Source: Setomelanomma holmii (taxonomy: Eukaryota; Ascomycota; Dothideomycetes; Pleosporales; Phaeosphaeriaceae). Taken from it: a DNA stretch of 37,164 bases. The notes below the pieces were generated by a model. That model had not been told where the DNA came from. It did not search any database and saw only the letters and a program-made list of their open reading frames with translations. Positions 9,814 through 19,774 of this stretch are shown here, piece by piece; positions within the stretch are counted from its first letter, which is position 1; the number at the start of each line of letters is the position of its first letter. The stretch lies in assembly GCA_010015745.1 (NCBI GenBank), contig ML978350.1, positions 1 through 37,164 of the forward strand, in the 5' to 3' direction. A program made the translations under genes and the position numbers.

Positions 9814-10196
9814 TGTAAGCAACTACATATACAAGTTTATTCATCTCCAGAATATCAACGTCGCTTTTTGGCTTACATTATACTCCCGCAGATACTTGCT
9901 GCCACCACTTGGCGTCGCACACAAAATGCGTCATAAGTGGTCCAGCCCTTTGCGGCTCGCGCAAAGCCATGAGGTTCTCAGATAAGATGTTATATGTACG
10001 TGATAGGAGTTTAGTGAGCATCGCCTTGGTAAGCAGTGTTTCAGTCTTGTTATTGGATGCGTAAAATGTTAGAAGCACAAGCATGGATTCAACTTGTCTG
10101 AACAGAGTTAGCACAAGCTCTGTACTTGTAAATGTAAGCCAAAAAGCGACATTGATATTCTGGAGATGAATAAACTTGTATATGGAGTTGCTTACA
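9814..10196. mobile_element. Fold-back/MITE-like element with 66-bp inverted arms
   Basis: Arm 1 (9814-9879) begins TGTAAGCAACTACATATACA; arm 2 (10131-10196) is its reverse complement, with only two mismatches over 66 bases. The 251-bp spacer holds a minus-strand frame that starts at 10114 (78 codons, ending at 9878) with no recognised domain. Long, nearly perfect arms around a short non-coding core fit a non-autonomous DNA transposon or fold-back element. No clear target-site duplication is seen (left flank GATTATA, right flank GTAAAAGG), so the superfamily is undetermined. A transcript would form a long hairpin. Confidence 0.75.
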
Positions 10197-11560
10197 GTAA
10201 AAGGTCGACGTACGAATTTATCGAACGCGTGCGGATCCTCTGATTTTGTTGGTAAGGACTTTCCCCAGGAACACTAATAACGTCAAAGGCGACGATACAA
10301 GCCACTTCAACCACCAACGGGAACTGCAGACTCCACACCTCCGCCCATATGCACGTTCAGGGATAAAGCGAAACGAACAGTAGCTACTTATTGATCCCTT
10401 GCAGGATCGTAGTAAGAGGTCCTGGCTGACGTATCATTCGATTGGGGCACCGCGTGGTTCAGCTCAGCTTGCGTTATTGCGCCATGGAAATTTCACACCA
10501 AGAATGACATGACGCTGTCAGCATCATCCGCTTTTGGCACGCCAAGTCCAAAGCATAAGTGGAATACCGCAGTATGCAGCGCAGGACGAGGCAACTGATT
10601 TGGAGGCCAGGCTTGTACAGCCCGCTCGAAGATACTAGTCTTCCCAGGTGGGTGTCTGACGTTTCTTCCTCGGTGTTTGATCACACACTCGCAGGCCGAA
10701 CGTTATTGTACTATATCAGGACCCGCAAGAGTGAGTTGTCAAGCTGCCGACCATTTCTCGACTCCTCTTGCTGGGCTTTTCTATTCCCCTGCCCAAACGC
10801 TCACAGAACACCGCTCCAGCGCTCGTAAACTCCGACACAGCCGGTCCGGCTTGCGTCACTGAGCCTTTCCTGCGGTGCTACGATCACAAGTGCGCACTTC
10901 AGGCCAGTTATTTCCATCGCCTTTAGGCAGAGCATTCGGCGTTGCAGTGGGAATGTCCATCGAGGTCCGTTGTTGCATGGCTTCTCGTCAGGCCTTCCAT
11001 GTTGCCTGTTTAGGCATACTATGTCGTAAGAGCTAGTGATTGATTACTCTTTTGGGTCCTATGGTGCGTTAAATAATTCGCCCTTGGACCTTGTTGCATT
11101 CTATAAACTTCTGCTCGCCGAATGTTGCAGTCTCGTGCATAGCGCTACACCTTAACTCACCGTCTTCACATGATCTGTCAGCCTCGTTTCACTGCGTCTT
11201 ACTAGGCGTCCTATATAATAGTATCGGACATTATAGTACGGGAGTTATTCTTTCTTTCGCTCCATTGAGTTCTATGGTACGTTGTCTTCAGTTTCGTACA
11301 TCGGTCGCCGAACAGCTTGCATGAACCCTGAACTCAGAGAAAGGGAATGCCTCTCTGCACCATCATCACACCTCGATTTAGCCTCAATCTCCTATGCCCG
11401 CCTCAAGGCAAGCCTTCCTCGTCGCATTAAAGTGTTCTAGTGCTATCAAGCTCTCTGTAAAATGTTCTATTCTCGTCCATTCGCTTGTCGACCACACCGT
11501 ACAATCCTACCCGACTCTACTGGCCTTAGTTGTACAAGAAACTATACTATGTTTTTCACA
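10197..11560. other. Intergenic stretch, no supportable gene
   Basis: About 1.36 kb with only short, domain-free frames. The right part is T/C-rich (CTTTCGCTCC, GTTTCGTACATC), as in fungal promoters, and precedes the secreted-protein relic at 11561. CCTATATAATAG at about 11209 is TATA-like but about 340 bp from that ATG. Confidence 0.45.
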
Positions 11561-11911
11561 ATGAAGCTCTCCGCCCTCGCTGGACTCTCGGTGCTTACGA
11601 GCATCTCCTTCGCCGTTGCGGGTGCCTGATCCCGACTCCACGGTCCAAATCACAGCCCTCGATGACAGAGGCCTCGACAGTGGCCGCTACACGCGTCGCA
11701 CCAATTCCCCTTATACCGCTTTTGATCATTCGTACTGTGGAAGCCACCATGCTGGTATGGTAAGTACACAAGCCTTCATTGACGTTGAGCGTTCAAGGTC
11801 CAGAATATGCTAACGAATGTCGCTAGATCAGCCGTCTGTAGGGATGGAAGGTGGACGGATATCCTAGACTGTGCGCAGCTGCCGCTGCAGAAGTGTATTG
11901 GGACTGAGTAG
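11561..11911 (+). pseudogene. Broken paralogue of the small secreted cysteine-rich protein at 12690
   Basis: ATG 11561 opens an intact signal peptide (MKLSALAGLSVLTSISFAVA), but the frame stops at TGA 11627-11629. The next frame then carries RYTRRTNSPYTAFDHSYCG, which aligns with AYTRSTNSPCNTFDHTYCG of the gene at 12690, so a single-base frameshift explains the break. The intron is at the same place as in the intact paralogue: donor GTAAGT at 11760, CTAAC at 11810, acceptor CTAG ending at 11826. The last exon resembles the paralogue's second exon (CRDGRW...DC) but not in the frame that simple splicing gives, so there may be a second lesion. Some cysteines of the paralogue are replaced (for example SPY for SPC). 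Confidence 0.72.
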
Positions 11912-12689
11912 GTCGAGGTTTGGGTATCGGTTGTAGATTCCGAGAAGCGTGTTTGGAGAATGGAGGCAGGGAAGGAATGGAAGCTGGAGTGGATCAGGAG
12001 GGTGCTTGATGGGGTCGAACAGGGGTTGCACATGTTACTTGTGCAATGCATAATCCCACACTCATTTTGGCTACAGAGAAGGTTTTGATTTCGCTCAGTA
12101 GTAATACACCTTCCTCTGTTCTTGCTATGATTCTTGCATTGCCTCCGGTTAGACCTTCCAGGGCGCCTGATCAGACCTTAAGTTGCCCGATTAGATATTT
12201 CATCTTACTCAACCGAGTGTCTTATGTCGAGAGCTCGGACTGAACCTCTCTGTCCGTTCATCTCGCTCTATCGAGTTTCATGCTGCGATGCTCCATATTG
12301 TCATGAACGTTAATTGTATTGTACGAACTGTTACCTGCTGGATATGGTAGCTCGGCCGAACTGGTAATTGACTTTCCTACTCCTCGTCTTCCTTGTATCT
12401 CACATCAGCCTTTGTTTCTATAGTGTTGTCAGTAGCTCTCGTTTTGGCTTCATGGTGCGTTTCGGTACCTCGGAAAACCTCGCATCCACAAAGAAACAAC
12501 AGTCACTTCTGTCGTACAACACCTCGCATCTCGTATCATTTAGCTTGCTTTCTCTCAGGCCTTCTACAGCGCAGTATAGTATATATATCAGTATGGTACT
12601 GACTTTCCTCTGTCAAAACAAGGAATATTCCATTCACTACTCATCCATCACGCAACCCAAACCAAACACTAGAACAAAAATCTTTCAAT
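11912..12689. other. Spacer between the two secreted-protein paralogues, including a promoter
   Basis: No domain-bearing frame. The right-hand end is T/C- and then A/C-rich, as is usual before fungal start codons (CAAACACTAGAACAAAAATC before ATG 12690). Confidence 0.5.
12575..12588 (+). promoter_or_regulatory. TATA-like box of the secreted-protein gene at 12690
   Basis: TATAGTATATATAT lies 102-115 bp upstream of the ATG, a reasonable distance for a fungal core promoter. Assignment is by position and composition only. Confidence 0.35.
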
Positions 12690-13018
12690 ATGAAGATCAC
12701 CGTCTTCACTGCCCTCTTGTCATTGACGGCCTTCGCCGCCGCTATGCCACAGCTCGAAGCCCGCGCAGACTGCGGCGACGGCTCGGCTGCGTACACACGT
12801 AGCACCAACTCTCCTTGCAATACTTTTGATCACACCTATTGTGGATGTGACCGCACCGGCATCGTAAGTCACTATCGTGTTAGTTCAATATAAGTGCTAA
12901 CACTGCCGCACAGGTCGCCTGTACCGGTGGCTATTGGAGGGAGATCAAGAACTGTGGAGATGACCCGCATTTCCAGTGCCGTGGTACTAGCAATGGGGCA
13001 AGCTGCAAGAGTGTCTGA
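12690..13018 (+). CDS. Small secreted cysteine-rich protein, 92 aa, two exons, candidate effector
   Basis: Exons 12690-12863 and 12914-13018 are joined across a 50-nt intron with GTAAGT donor, CTAAC branch site at 12897 and CACAG acceptor. The signal peptide is MKITVFTALLSLTAFAAA. A short pro-segment MPQLEAR precedes a compact mature domain of about 67 residues with eight cysteines (DCGDG, SPCNTF, TYCGC, VACTGGYW, KNCGDD, FQCRGT, ASCKSV). Eight evenly spread cysteines suggest four disulphides, typical of apoplastic effectors and antimicrobial-like proteins. I do not recognise the family by name. A decayed paralogue with the same intron position lies about 1.1 kb upstream, so this is a local tandem duplication. 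The TATA-like box at 12575 and the A/C-rich start context support expression. Confidence 0.8.
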
Positions 13019-13704
13019 GCGTCTGGGGGTAGCATATTAATGTGGAGTGGCATCGAAAGGGGCTTAAGGAGACGAAAATGGTGTATATGCATCGCACGCT
13101 TCAGACTCGTTCTGGTTAGGGAAAGGCCTTTGGGTTTGCTTGGTCGTAAGACCTATCGCTTTCTTCTATTCACCTCACTCGTTTGCGCAACGACCTTTGC
13201 GCTCCTAGATGGTCGCTAGCAGTCTCAAAATCATCTACAGTTAGTTGTAGTTCCACTCTTTTGTATGTAGCGAATATACTATCTTTGATAAACTACCTTC
13301 GTCCTATTGTAGATAATCATCAATGTGTTTTTACATTGTCCCGAGACTATTGTTGACAAGAGAAACTCGGACGGAGGTGCAGTCGTGGCGCATGCACTTG
13401 CTATTTTAGCTTTATCACGTTGGCGCTTACATATATCTACACATTACCTATAAAGAGCGCGTTCTTTGCGCCTAGCCTGTCTATGTCTAACTTTAGTTCA
13501 CCTATGGCACCGCAACTAGTTTGCAATGGCACGTACCTTTGTTCAGCTTCGTTAGTCTGGAGACGGAGTTGCCCTTGATCGACACTGCGGCCGGCAAGTC
13601 GTCCCGTAGATGATGTGACTCGGTGTTTTGATGCACGATGTTCGCCCAGTGCTCAAAAGGTATGGTCCATCCGGCCAGCCTCACACTTCGTCTTGCCGAC
13701 AGAA
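13019..13704. other. Intergenic stretch between converging genes
   Basis: Holds the 3' flanks of the secreted-protein gene and of CWC21, which converge here. No supportable gene; the frames present are short and domain-free. Confidence 0.5.
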
Positions 13705-14308
13705 TCAATCGGAATCATCCTCCTTGTACCGCCTGGCTTCCTTTGCCTTTTCGGTTGTGACGTCATCCTCGGCCTCTTTCTTTGCAAGACTGTCTCGCAT
13801 CCTCTCTTCTTGCTTTCTCCAGTGGCTGCCTTCTTCATAGTCTTCGCTGATACCCAGAGCCTTCCGCAATCGCTCGTTATCTTCAATTTTAGCTTTGGCG
13901 AGGTCGTGGACTTGATGGAATTTGAGTCTCTTGGCGTTAGGACCCAGTTCCTTGCCGTCTCTCCGTTCTTGATCGAGTTTGCGGCGCAGAGCCTCACATT
14001 GGTCATCGATGTCGTCTTCATCGACACTGCGAAGTATTAGTTGATGCATAAGTGACAGCCGCAAGTACTATGACGTACCCGCCTTCCTCAAGCTTATCTC
14101 TGAGTGCAAAGACCTTCACTTCGACATCGCGCTTCGCCTCGTGCTCGAGAATTTCGGCGTCTGGCTGTCGTGGACGGTGCTTCGCGTGCTCCCAGTCTTT
14201 TGGGTACGGCGCAACTTTGTCGCGGGGTCGGAGGAGCGATCGGTTCTTTTGGACGTATCCGGAAGTTCCACTGCCTCTTGGCGTGGTGAGACCGACGTTG
14301 TCTGCCAT
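13705..14308 (-). CDS. CWC21: Pre-mRNA-splicing factor Cwc21 (cwf21 domain), two exons, 183 aa
   Basis: The N-terminus MADNVGLTTPRGSGTSGYVQ is the conserved start of Cwc21/SRRM2-type splicing factors. It is followed by RQPDAEILEHEAKRDVEVKV and the cwf21 helix pair (FALRDKLEEGG, then DDQCEALRRKL), which in yeast contacts Prp8 and Snu114 in the spliceosome. Exons are 14308-14079 and 14026-13705 with a 52-nt intron (GTACGT donor, CGCAG acceptor) splitting a Gly codon. The C-terminal half is highly charged with coiled-coil character (ERLRKALGISEDYEEGSHWR) and lacks the RS-rich tail of animal SRRM2. The GTACGT...CGCAG pair around 14412-14370 on the minus strand may be a 5'UTR intron. It is a conserved housekeeping gene in an otherwise accessory stretch, next to a RIP-degraded block. 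Confidence 0.9.
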
Positions 14309-14482
14309 GTTGAGCTTCTCGAAGGTTGCAGTATTGGTACGTATCGAGCTTCCAGAGGACAAGACAAGCTGCGGGAGCGGAGACTCGGAGGTTAACGTGC
14401 ATGGACACGTACCGTGCACGTCGGCGTGACGACCCACTCCGCGTGCCGACCCACCGAACACCATTTCTCCACTAACAAAGAT

Positions 14483-15552
14483 GAGGCTGTAGAGCTACTC
14501 ATAATAGCTATTATTATAAGATTTTATAGTAGAGTAGTAAATAAAAGTATATAATTAATTTATACTACTAAACTTTATTAGAAGCTTAGTAGAGTAGCCT
14601 CTACTATTAGTTTTAGACAGTAGTAGTAGTATAGTCTTAGAAATAGCCTTACTACTTATAGTACTACTACTACTCTTTATACGCTTTAATTTTAGTATAA
14701 GCTATTTTAAAGCTAGCTTCATATCTCATTAAGATAATTATATAGACTTTAAGACGTTTATAGCTTGTTTCTCTATCTCTTTTAATGCTTACGCTTAGTA
14801 GCTCTCGTAGCTCTCTTAGCTCTTTCTTTCTCTCTCTTCTTATTAGCTATCTCTTAATCTATATACTTCTTCTTATTAAGCTTCTTCTTATAAAGAGCTA
14901 TAGTAGTCTTAAGCTCTTTTACTTCTACTTTTTAGAGTCTTTCTATCTTCTTATCTCTCTACTTTACGCTTTTATAAGTATATACTTCTCTTATCTTTCT
15001 AAATAACTAGAAAATAGCTCTACTATAGTACTCTTAGCGTTATTAAAGATTAAGATTCTTACTCTTCTTCTTATACTTTATTTTAGTAGTAAGAGTCTCT
15101 TATAAGCTCTTATTCTTATATTATAAAAGCTTCTTTTAGACTTAGAAATAGTAGAGTAAGAGAGTAATGTTTTTTACTTACTCTTCTACTCTATCTCTTA
15201 CTATATCTTCTATAAGCTTTCTTATCTTTCTCTAATTACTCTTAGAGAGAGTTAGAGAGTCTTCTATTACTTTCTTCTTTCTTAATTATTAGTAGTTAAA
15301 TTTTTTAAGTATAATATCTCTATTTATTAGCTATACTCTAGTAGCTTTAAAAGACTTTCAAAGAAGATCTTCTATAAGAGAGCTACTCTAGACACGCTAG
15401 AATAATAAGAAGAAGTTACTCTTCTTAATAGAGTTAAAGTCTTAGCTCTTATAGAGATAGATAGTAAGCTTCATAGAGTATAAGAATAAGAGAAGCTTAA
15501 ATACTAATATATTAAGTAGCTAAAGAGTATAAGTTAAGTGAAGTAGAAAGAT
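14483..15552. mobile_element. RIP-degraded repeat relic, probably the internal part of an LTR retroelement
   Basis: Extremely TA-rich sequence with almost no CA or TG: in 14521-14760 I count three CA and no TG, with TA very frequent. This is the signature of repeat-induced point mutation. No frame has sensible coding content; the Leu/Ser/Tyr-rich frame at 14785-15006 is composition only. The block ends in a purine-rich AAGTGAAGTAGAAAGA directly before TGTAACGGG at 15553, which looks like a polypurine tract followed by an LTR start. I infer a degraded LTR retrotransposon oriented plus, but no gene of it can be recognised. Confidence 0.65.
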
Positions 15553-15660
15553 TGTAACGGGCTGATTAAGAGACTGTTGCTAAGAATAATTAGAATAAAT
15601 TAACTATTAAACTCTCTAGAAGAGAGAATAGAGTTTTTAACTTATATAGGTTCTAGACAA
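15553..15660 (+). repeat. LTR-like fragment
   Basis: Begins TGTAACGGGCTGATTAAGAG immediately after a polypurine-like run and continues AT-rich to about 15660, where hAT-derived sequence begins. The TG start and context suggest the 5' part of a 3' LTR, cut off by or joined to the hAT fragment. No matching second LTR lies in the window. Confidence 0.4.
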
Positions 15661-16031
15661 GTTCTAGGTAAAAGATGAGATGAGATTGGGAAGATGGGAT
15701 GAGATAGAAACAATTTGGTGTAAGTCATACTCCACCGCCTCCACCGCCTCCACTACCTCCACTGGCAAACAACAACGCGTTGCGTTGCGCGCTCATGTCC
15801 GCAACTACGTGTAGTTTGCTAACAAAACGAGACAGCTGCAGGCCTAACAGCGCCTGCATCCGCGCAAATTTTCTTCCCCGGGTTGCACGGCAGTAGCGTC
15901 GTAGTACTGCTCCCAAATCGTCACCACTACGGCTACTATACCGACCCATTCACAGCTGGCTACTTACTGCTTATTAAGCAGTACCCAGTATTAGTACCTG
16001 CTCGTACTACGTCTCGTTGGAAACGCTGTGC
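15661..16031 (-). mobile_element. Truncated second hAT copy (right end only)
   Basis: Aligns colinearly with 6390-6740 of the hAT element at 3465-6745. Shared segments include GAAACAATTTGG, the CCACCGCCTCCACCGCCTCC run, CTAACAAAACGAGACAG, CGCAAATTTTCTTCCCCG, CACCACTACGGCTACT and GCTACTTACTGCTTATTAAG. The outermost terminal repeat is badly eroded (GTTGGAAACGCTGTG for GTTGGGAGCGCTGTG). Only the leader/right end is present; no transposase coding sequence remains. Confidence 0.8.
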
Positions 16032-16729
16032 CCCTCCATGATGTTCGCCAGACCTCCCTGTGCTGGAGAATTATTCAAAAGGCCAGAGCACCTGTCTCAG
16101 AGCGGCGAGTGACTTCGAGATGCGCATTCTTGACAAAGCTGATTGAAAGTTTGTGGCCAGAGCCAACATTGTATATTGCAATGTTACAAGCCGCATCTCA
16201 AGGCGATACAGCCTATCCCTATCATGCCACGCAAGTCCAAGTGGTCGGGTCGCATGTTTTGGAGATGAACATCCAGATGTGAAGAAGGTATAAATCAGGA
16301 AGCATGTATTGTTGTGTTGGTTTGGGCCTTGGCCAGATCCACTCTCGTGTATGTTGGGATAGCTCATGTATGGCTATATATACTGTCAGATGTGCTAGAG
16401 TACGGAAGAGATGAAGGAAGCAGATGGTTGTAGTATTGAGCGAGCTTTAGAGAGCGATTATATACACAATCAAGATGAGTAAGCAAGCAAGTGACAAGGA
16501 GTCACCTGAGAGATGCAATGCACATGTACCTTGTGAACTGAGGTGCCAGGCTGACATATACATATAGCTCCGCTCACCTAAGATAGTCAACTCAGCGCAT
16601 TCTCTACCCTCATTCTACACAGTTACAGCTATGACAGCGGCCAACCGTGAGATGGTACATCATCCGGTACATTATCCACATGCGAATATACAACACAAGT
16701 GCTCACTCAACATGCGGTCGACATAGAGC
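16032..16729. other. Intergenic stretch downstream of the FAD oxidase
   Basis: No supportable gene. Contains the duplicated promoter-like segment at 16557-16627. It is followed by an ATG at 16631 whose frame stays open for only about 30 codons into the 3' flank of the oxidase gene. Confidence 0.45.
16557..16627 (+). repeat. Promoter-like segment, copy 2
   Basis: TATACATATAGCTC is followed by AGATAGTCAACTCAGCGCAT, a CT-rich stretch and AGTTACA. It is a diverged copy of 3376-3442 with the same order of motifs. An ATG follows four bases later (16631) without a long frame, suggesting a promoter that has lost its gene. Confidence 0.35.
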
Positions 16730-18453
16730 CTAATACTTGAAGCCACCAGCCCGAGTACTCCACAGACCAGCAGGGTCGACCTGCTTCTGCAGAGCCTGGA
16801 ACTTGTTGTAGTCCCTGTAGCTCTGCATGACGGGCTGATCCCACATGGCATCGTTGAGGAACAGCGGCATGTACATATTCTTCGGCATACCTGCCTCGGC
16901 GATCCACGTGGGCACGATCTCGTCGAGCCACGTCGTAAGCTGCCTGGCGATTCCGAACGCCAGGTCGTCGTCGCCCGAGAAGTTCCAGGCTCCCTGGAAG
17001 ATAAGAATGATGCGGTCGGGATCTGAAGCGGTGAGTCCCATGGCATTTCCGCCTTTGGTGGCCGAGATTTTGCCGAAGAGGGCGGGGAATGGCTGGAAGT
17101 CGACACTGAATTGGACGGCGCTGATGAGCGGCGGTGTGTTGAGGAAGTCGTTGGTCAGGTCGGAAAGCTTGTCGCGGATCTCCTTGTACATCTGAGGGCG
17201 TCCTTGGATGTACGGGATAGTGTAGGTCTTGAGAGTGTTAGTGAACAGACCAGCTGTGGATAGAAGTGAGTTTTACACGGAAGAAGGACCGAGTTTGCAA
17301 CAAACCGACCGGGTCACCGTTCTTCTTCAACTAGAAATCGTTAGCTCATGAGGTGCATCACGCATTTCAGTTTTCTACCCACCAGCTCCGAGTACTTCTG
17401 TGTCGTCGGCTTGCAAGCCGAAGAGACTTTGAGGAAGTCGGCGAAAGGGCCCACCGTCGGCGGAGTTGGGTTATCGTAGAAGTAAAAAACAAGCTTAAGC
17501 TTGACGCCAGCCGCAAGGACCAAATCAGAGAAGATAATAGCAGCCTTTGGATCCTGGGCACCGTTGGCAATGAAGTCGTGCAGAACGGAATACAGCTGAT
17601 CCGCCTTGCTTTCATCGTAGACACAAGAGCCGCCCCAGACATTTCCAAGGTGGTGGACCTTGGCTTTGAATTGTGTCACGATGCCAAATTGGCTTCCAGA
17701 TCCACGCATAGCTTGTGCAAGGTCGGGGTGTTTCTTAGCGTCGACGTCGACAATGGAGCCGTTGGCCATAACGGTTTCCCATCCAATGATGTTCTGACAC
17801 TTGTCAGTGTGATTTTCAACATGTTCTCTCGTAAATACTCACATCAGAAGCAAGTCCTTCTTGAGCATTGAGGAAAGACAGGCCGCCTCCCAAGAGCAGT
17901 CCACCAACACCGACAAGCCCTAAATGAAGTCAGTCTAGATCATAGCGCACTGGGAGATAATCGTCGTACCGAGTCTTCCGCCAGCAATGGCAACCCCGCT
18001 CTCCTCGAGCTCGCCGATAACATCATTCCATTCACCTCCTGGCCTAACATAGGCGACATCCTCCTCTGCATCGTAGATCGCTCCAACGAGGTCAGTCATT
18101 GTAATGACCACACCGTCCAGGACAGTAGAGTGGCCCTTGTTTGGGTCATGACCTCCACTGCGAGTAGCGAAATGTACAGTGGGGTACTTATTTAGGATCT
18201 TAACAGCGTCTGACACATCTTGAGCAGAGCTTGGCTGAATAATGCATGCTGGATCGACCTCGCGGAGGTTGGTAGCCCAGTACTGCTGCGTCTCGTGCTC
18301 GTACTCTAGCTGGAGGAAACCAGGACTTAGAACTTTACCGGGCAGAGCGTTTTTGAGCTCTGCGCAGGCCTTGGCCGTAGCATCGCTGGGAGCAGCAAGA
18401 GCCGACTGGGTGAAAAGCAGAGTCGCAAATGCGAGAGATGCTGATTTGCCCAT
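16730..18453 (-). CDS. Secreted FAD-linked oxidase of the berberine bridge enzyme type, 506 aa, five exons
   Basis: Exons: 18453-17970, 17919-17843, 17793-17383, 17330-17306, 17253-16730; introns are 49-52 nt. The frame is continuous across all joins; the exon 3 donor is the GTGGGT at 17382, not the overlapping GTAGAA. Signal peptide MGKSASLAFATLLFTQSALA. The FAD_binding_4 (PCMH) domain has ATRSGGHDPNKG with H102 in the position that carries 8-alpha-linked FAD, then GGEWNDV and GLLLGGGLSF. Bicovalent members have a Cys in a GLxCDN motif; here it reads GLASDN, so single attachment is expected. The C-terminal BBE motif is YRDYNKFQALQKQVDPAGLW near the end. Such enzymes oxidise alcohols, sugars or secondary-metabolite intermediates. 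The substrate here is unknown, and a link to the polyketide synthase 10 kb away is only possible. Confidence 0.9.
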
Positions 18454-19354
18454 GTTGGGCGTGGGATGGAGTGGAGGAAAGAGTGAAAGTGAACGACCGT
18501 GATGGATCTATTGATGCCTACCAAGTAACAACTTTGTACAAAGGCCTCATTACATATTTTCCTCAATCCTTCGTGGAAGGATCAAGAGGTGACCTCGTTT
18601 ATTCCTGACCTTGGGATCAAGTAGAGTTCCAGTCGGAGTCAGTCCTTCTAAGATAGGACCGAAGCTAGTGCATAATTTGCGAAGAAATCACACGATACGG
18701 TGATTTTCCTCCAATTGAGATAGCAAAGAAAATGAGCAAGGCTCGCACTCATCGCAAACCCTAGCAGCTCTGGGATATTGGTACATGTTGGGTCCGTATC
18801 TCCACCGCTCAATGAAGTATCCGTCTAGCCTGGATGAAATAGGGATATTGACCCCCATCTACAGTGTTCTGATGATAATTTGCGGTGCATGGTTATGGTT
18901 ATGACGACGGCGCTCGGAGTGGGTACTGGTCCGAGTTTGAATGTTCCCAGTCGTCTAAATTCTGGATCATGCACGGTTGCACAATGAGGCATAAATGCCC
19001 TGCAGTCCCATTATAGTCGATCAGCCGGGAGCATAAGTAAGCTCGGAGGTGTTGTTGGACTATCCAAATAGCAGTGAGTGTGGTTGGTATAGACAGGCAT
19101 CAAGGTAGCATCCCGTCCAAGCTGATGCCATTGCTAGACACTTGCTAGCCTTCATGAGTGCTGCGTCCGTCTCACACCTGCGTCGGTGTTGGGACTGCGT
19201 CGGTGTTAGGCCTGCGCTAGTATTGGACCTGCGTCAGCCTCAGACCTCCACACCCAAGAGCGGCTGTTACGGGGGATTGTGCAAGTGCGCTTGTGCAGGA
19301 TATTAAAGGATTGAACTAAGGTTCTATTGTATGTAGCTATGAAATGTGTATGTA
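18454..19354. other. Intergenic stretch upstream of the FAD oxidase
   Basis: Promoter side of the oxidase gene plus unassigned sequence; no supportable gene. Contains the 17-bp tandem array at 19161-19245, about 110 bp from the MITE. Confidence 0.5.
19161..19245. repeat. Five tandem 17-bp units
   Basis: Imperfect units of the type CTGCGTCGGTGTTGGGA start at 19161, 19178, 19195, 19212 and 19229, each exactly 17 bp and beginning CTGCG. Unit 2 and unit 3 are nearly identical; the outer ones are diverged. No protein frame explains the period. Confidence 0.85.
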
Positions 19355-19774
19355 ACGTGTTTTACAAGCGAGTCGCGCATACAAGCGAGTCGCGCACAGT
19401 CAAAACACATCAAAAACTGGATTATTGGCAACTTGATATCTCAACAACCGCTGGATCAATTCTCCTTAAAATGTTACTATAAAGCAGCATATATATAAAT
19501 AGTCAAAGTCTATAATTACAGGATTATAGGCGAAGTATTTATAAAGTTCTTGAGCAAAAACAAAAAAACCTCTGCTGTTTTGGCCCCCAAATTCTATATC
19601 TCTACAGCTATGGCAGTTAGGGCCTTATAATCCTCGGGTCTTTAAGGATACATATATACAACTTTATAGTAAAAACATTAGAGGAATCTATCTGGCTGTT
19701 GTTCAGATATTAACTTGCTGAAAATCCTCTTGTTGGCGTGTTCTTGGGGTGCGCGACTCGCTTGTAAAACACGT
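19355..19774. mobile_element. 420-bp MITE with perfect 25-bp TIRs and TA target site (pogo/Fot1-type)
   Basis: Perfect 25-bp inverted repeats at 19355-19379 (starting ACGTGTTTTACAAGCGAGTC) and 19750-19774 are flanked by TA on both sides (19353-19354 and 19775-19776). This is the hallmark of Tc1/mariner-superfamily insertion. The left end carries a second, directly adjacent copy of the inner 17 bp, TACAAGCGAGTCGCGCA, at 19380-19396. The interior is AT-rich and non-coding. The outer ACGTG is shared with the two pogo-type elements in this window, so mobilisation by a related transposase is plausible. Confidence 0.9.

Noticed and set aside
14785..15006. 73-codon Leu/Ser/Tyr-rich frame resembling a membrane protein
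   Set aside because: It lies inside the CA/TG-depleted RIP block; the composition alone produces hydrophobic codons.
19161..19245. Tandem array as a possible CRISPR array
   Set aside because: The units are directly adjacent 17-mers without spacers, and the genome is fungal.
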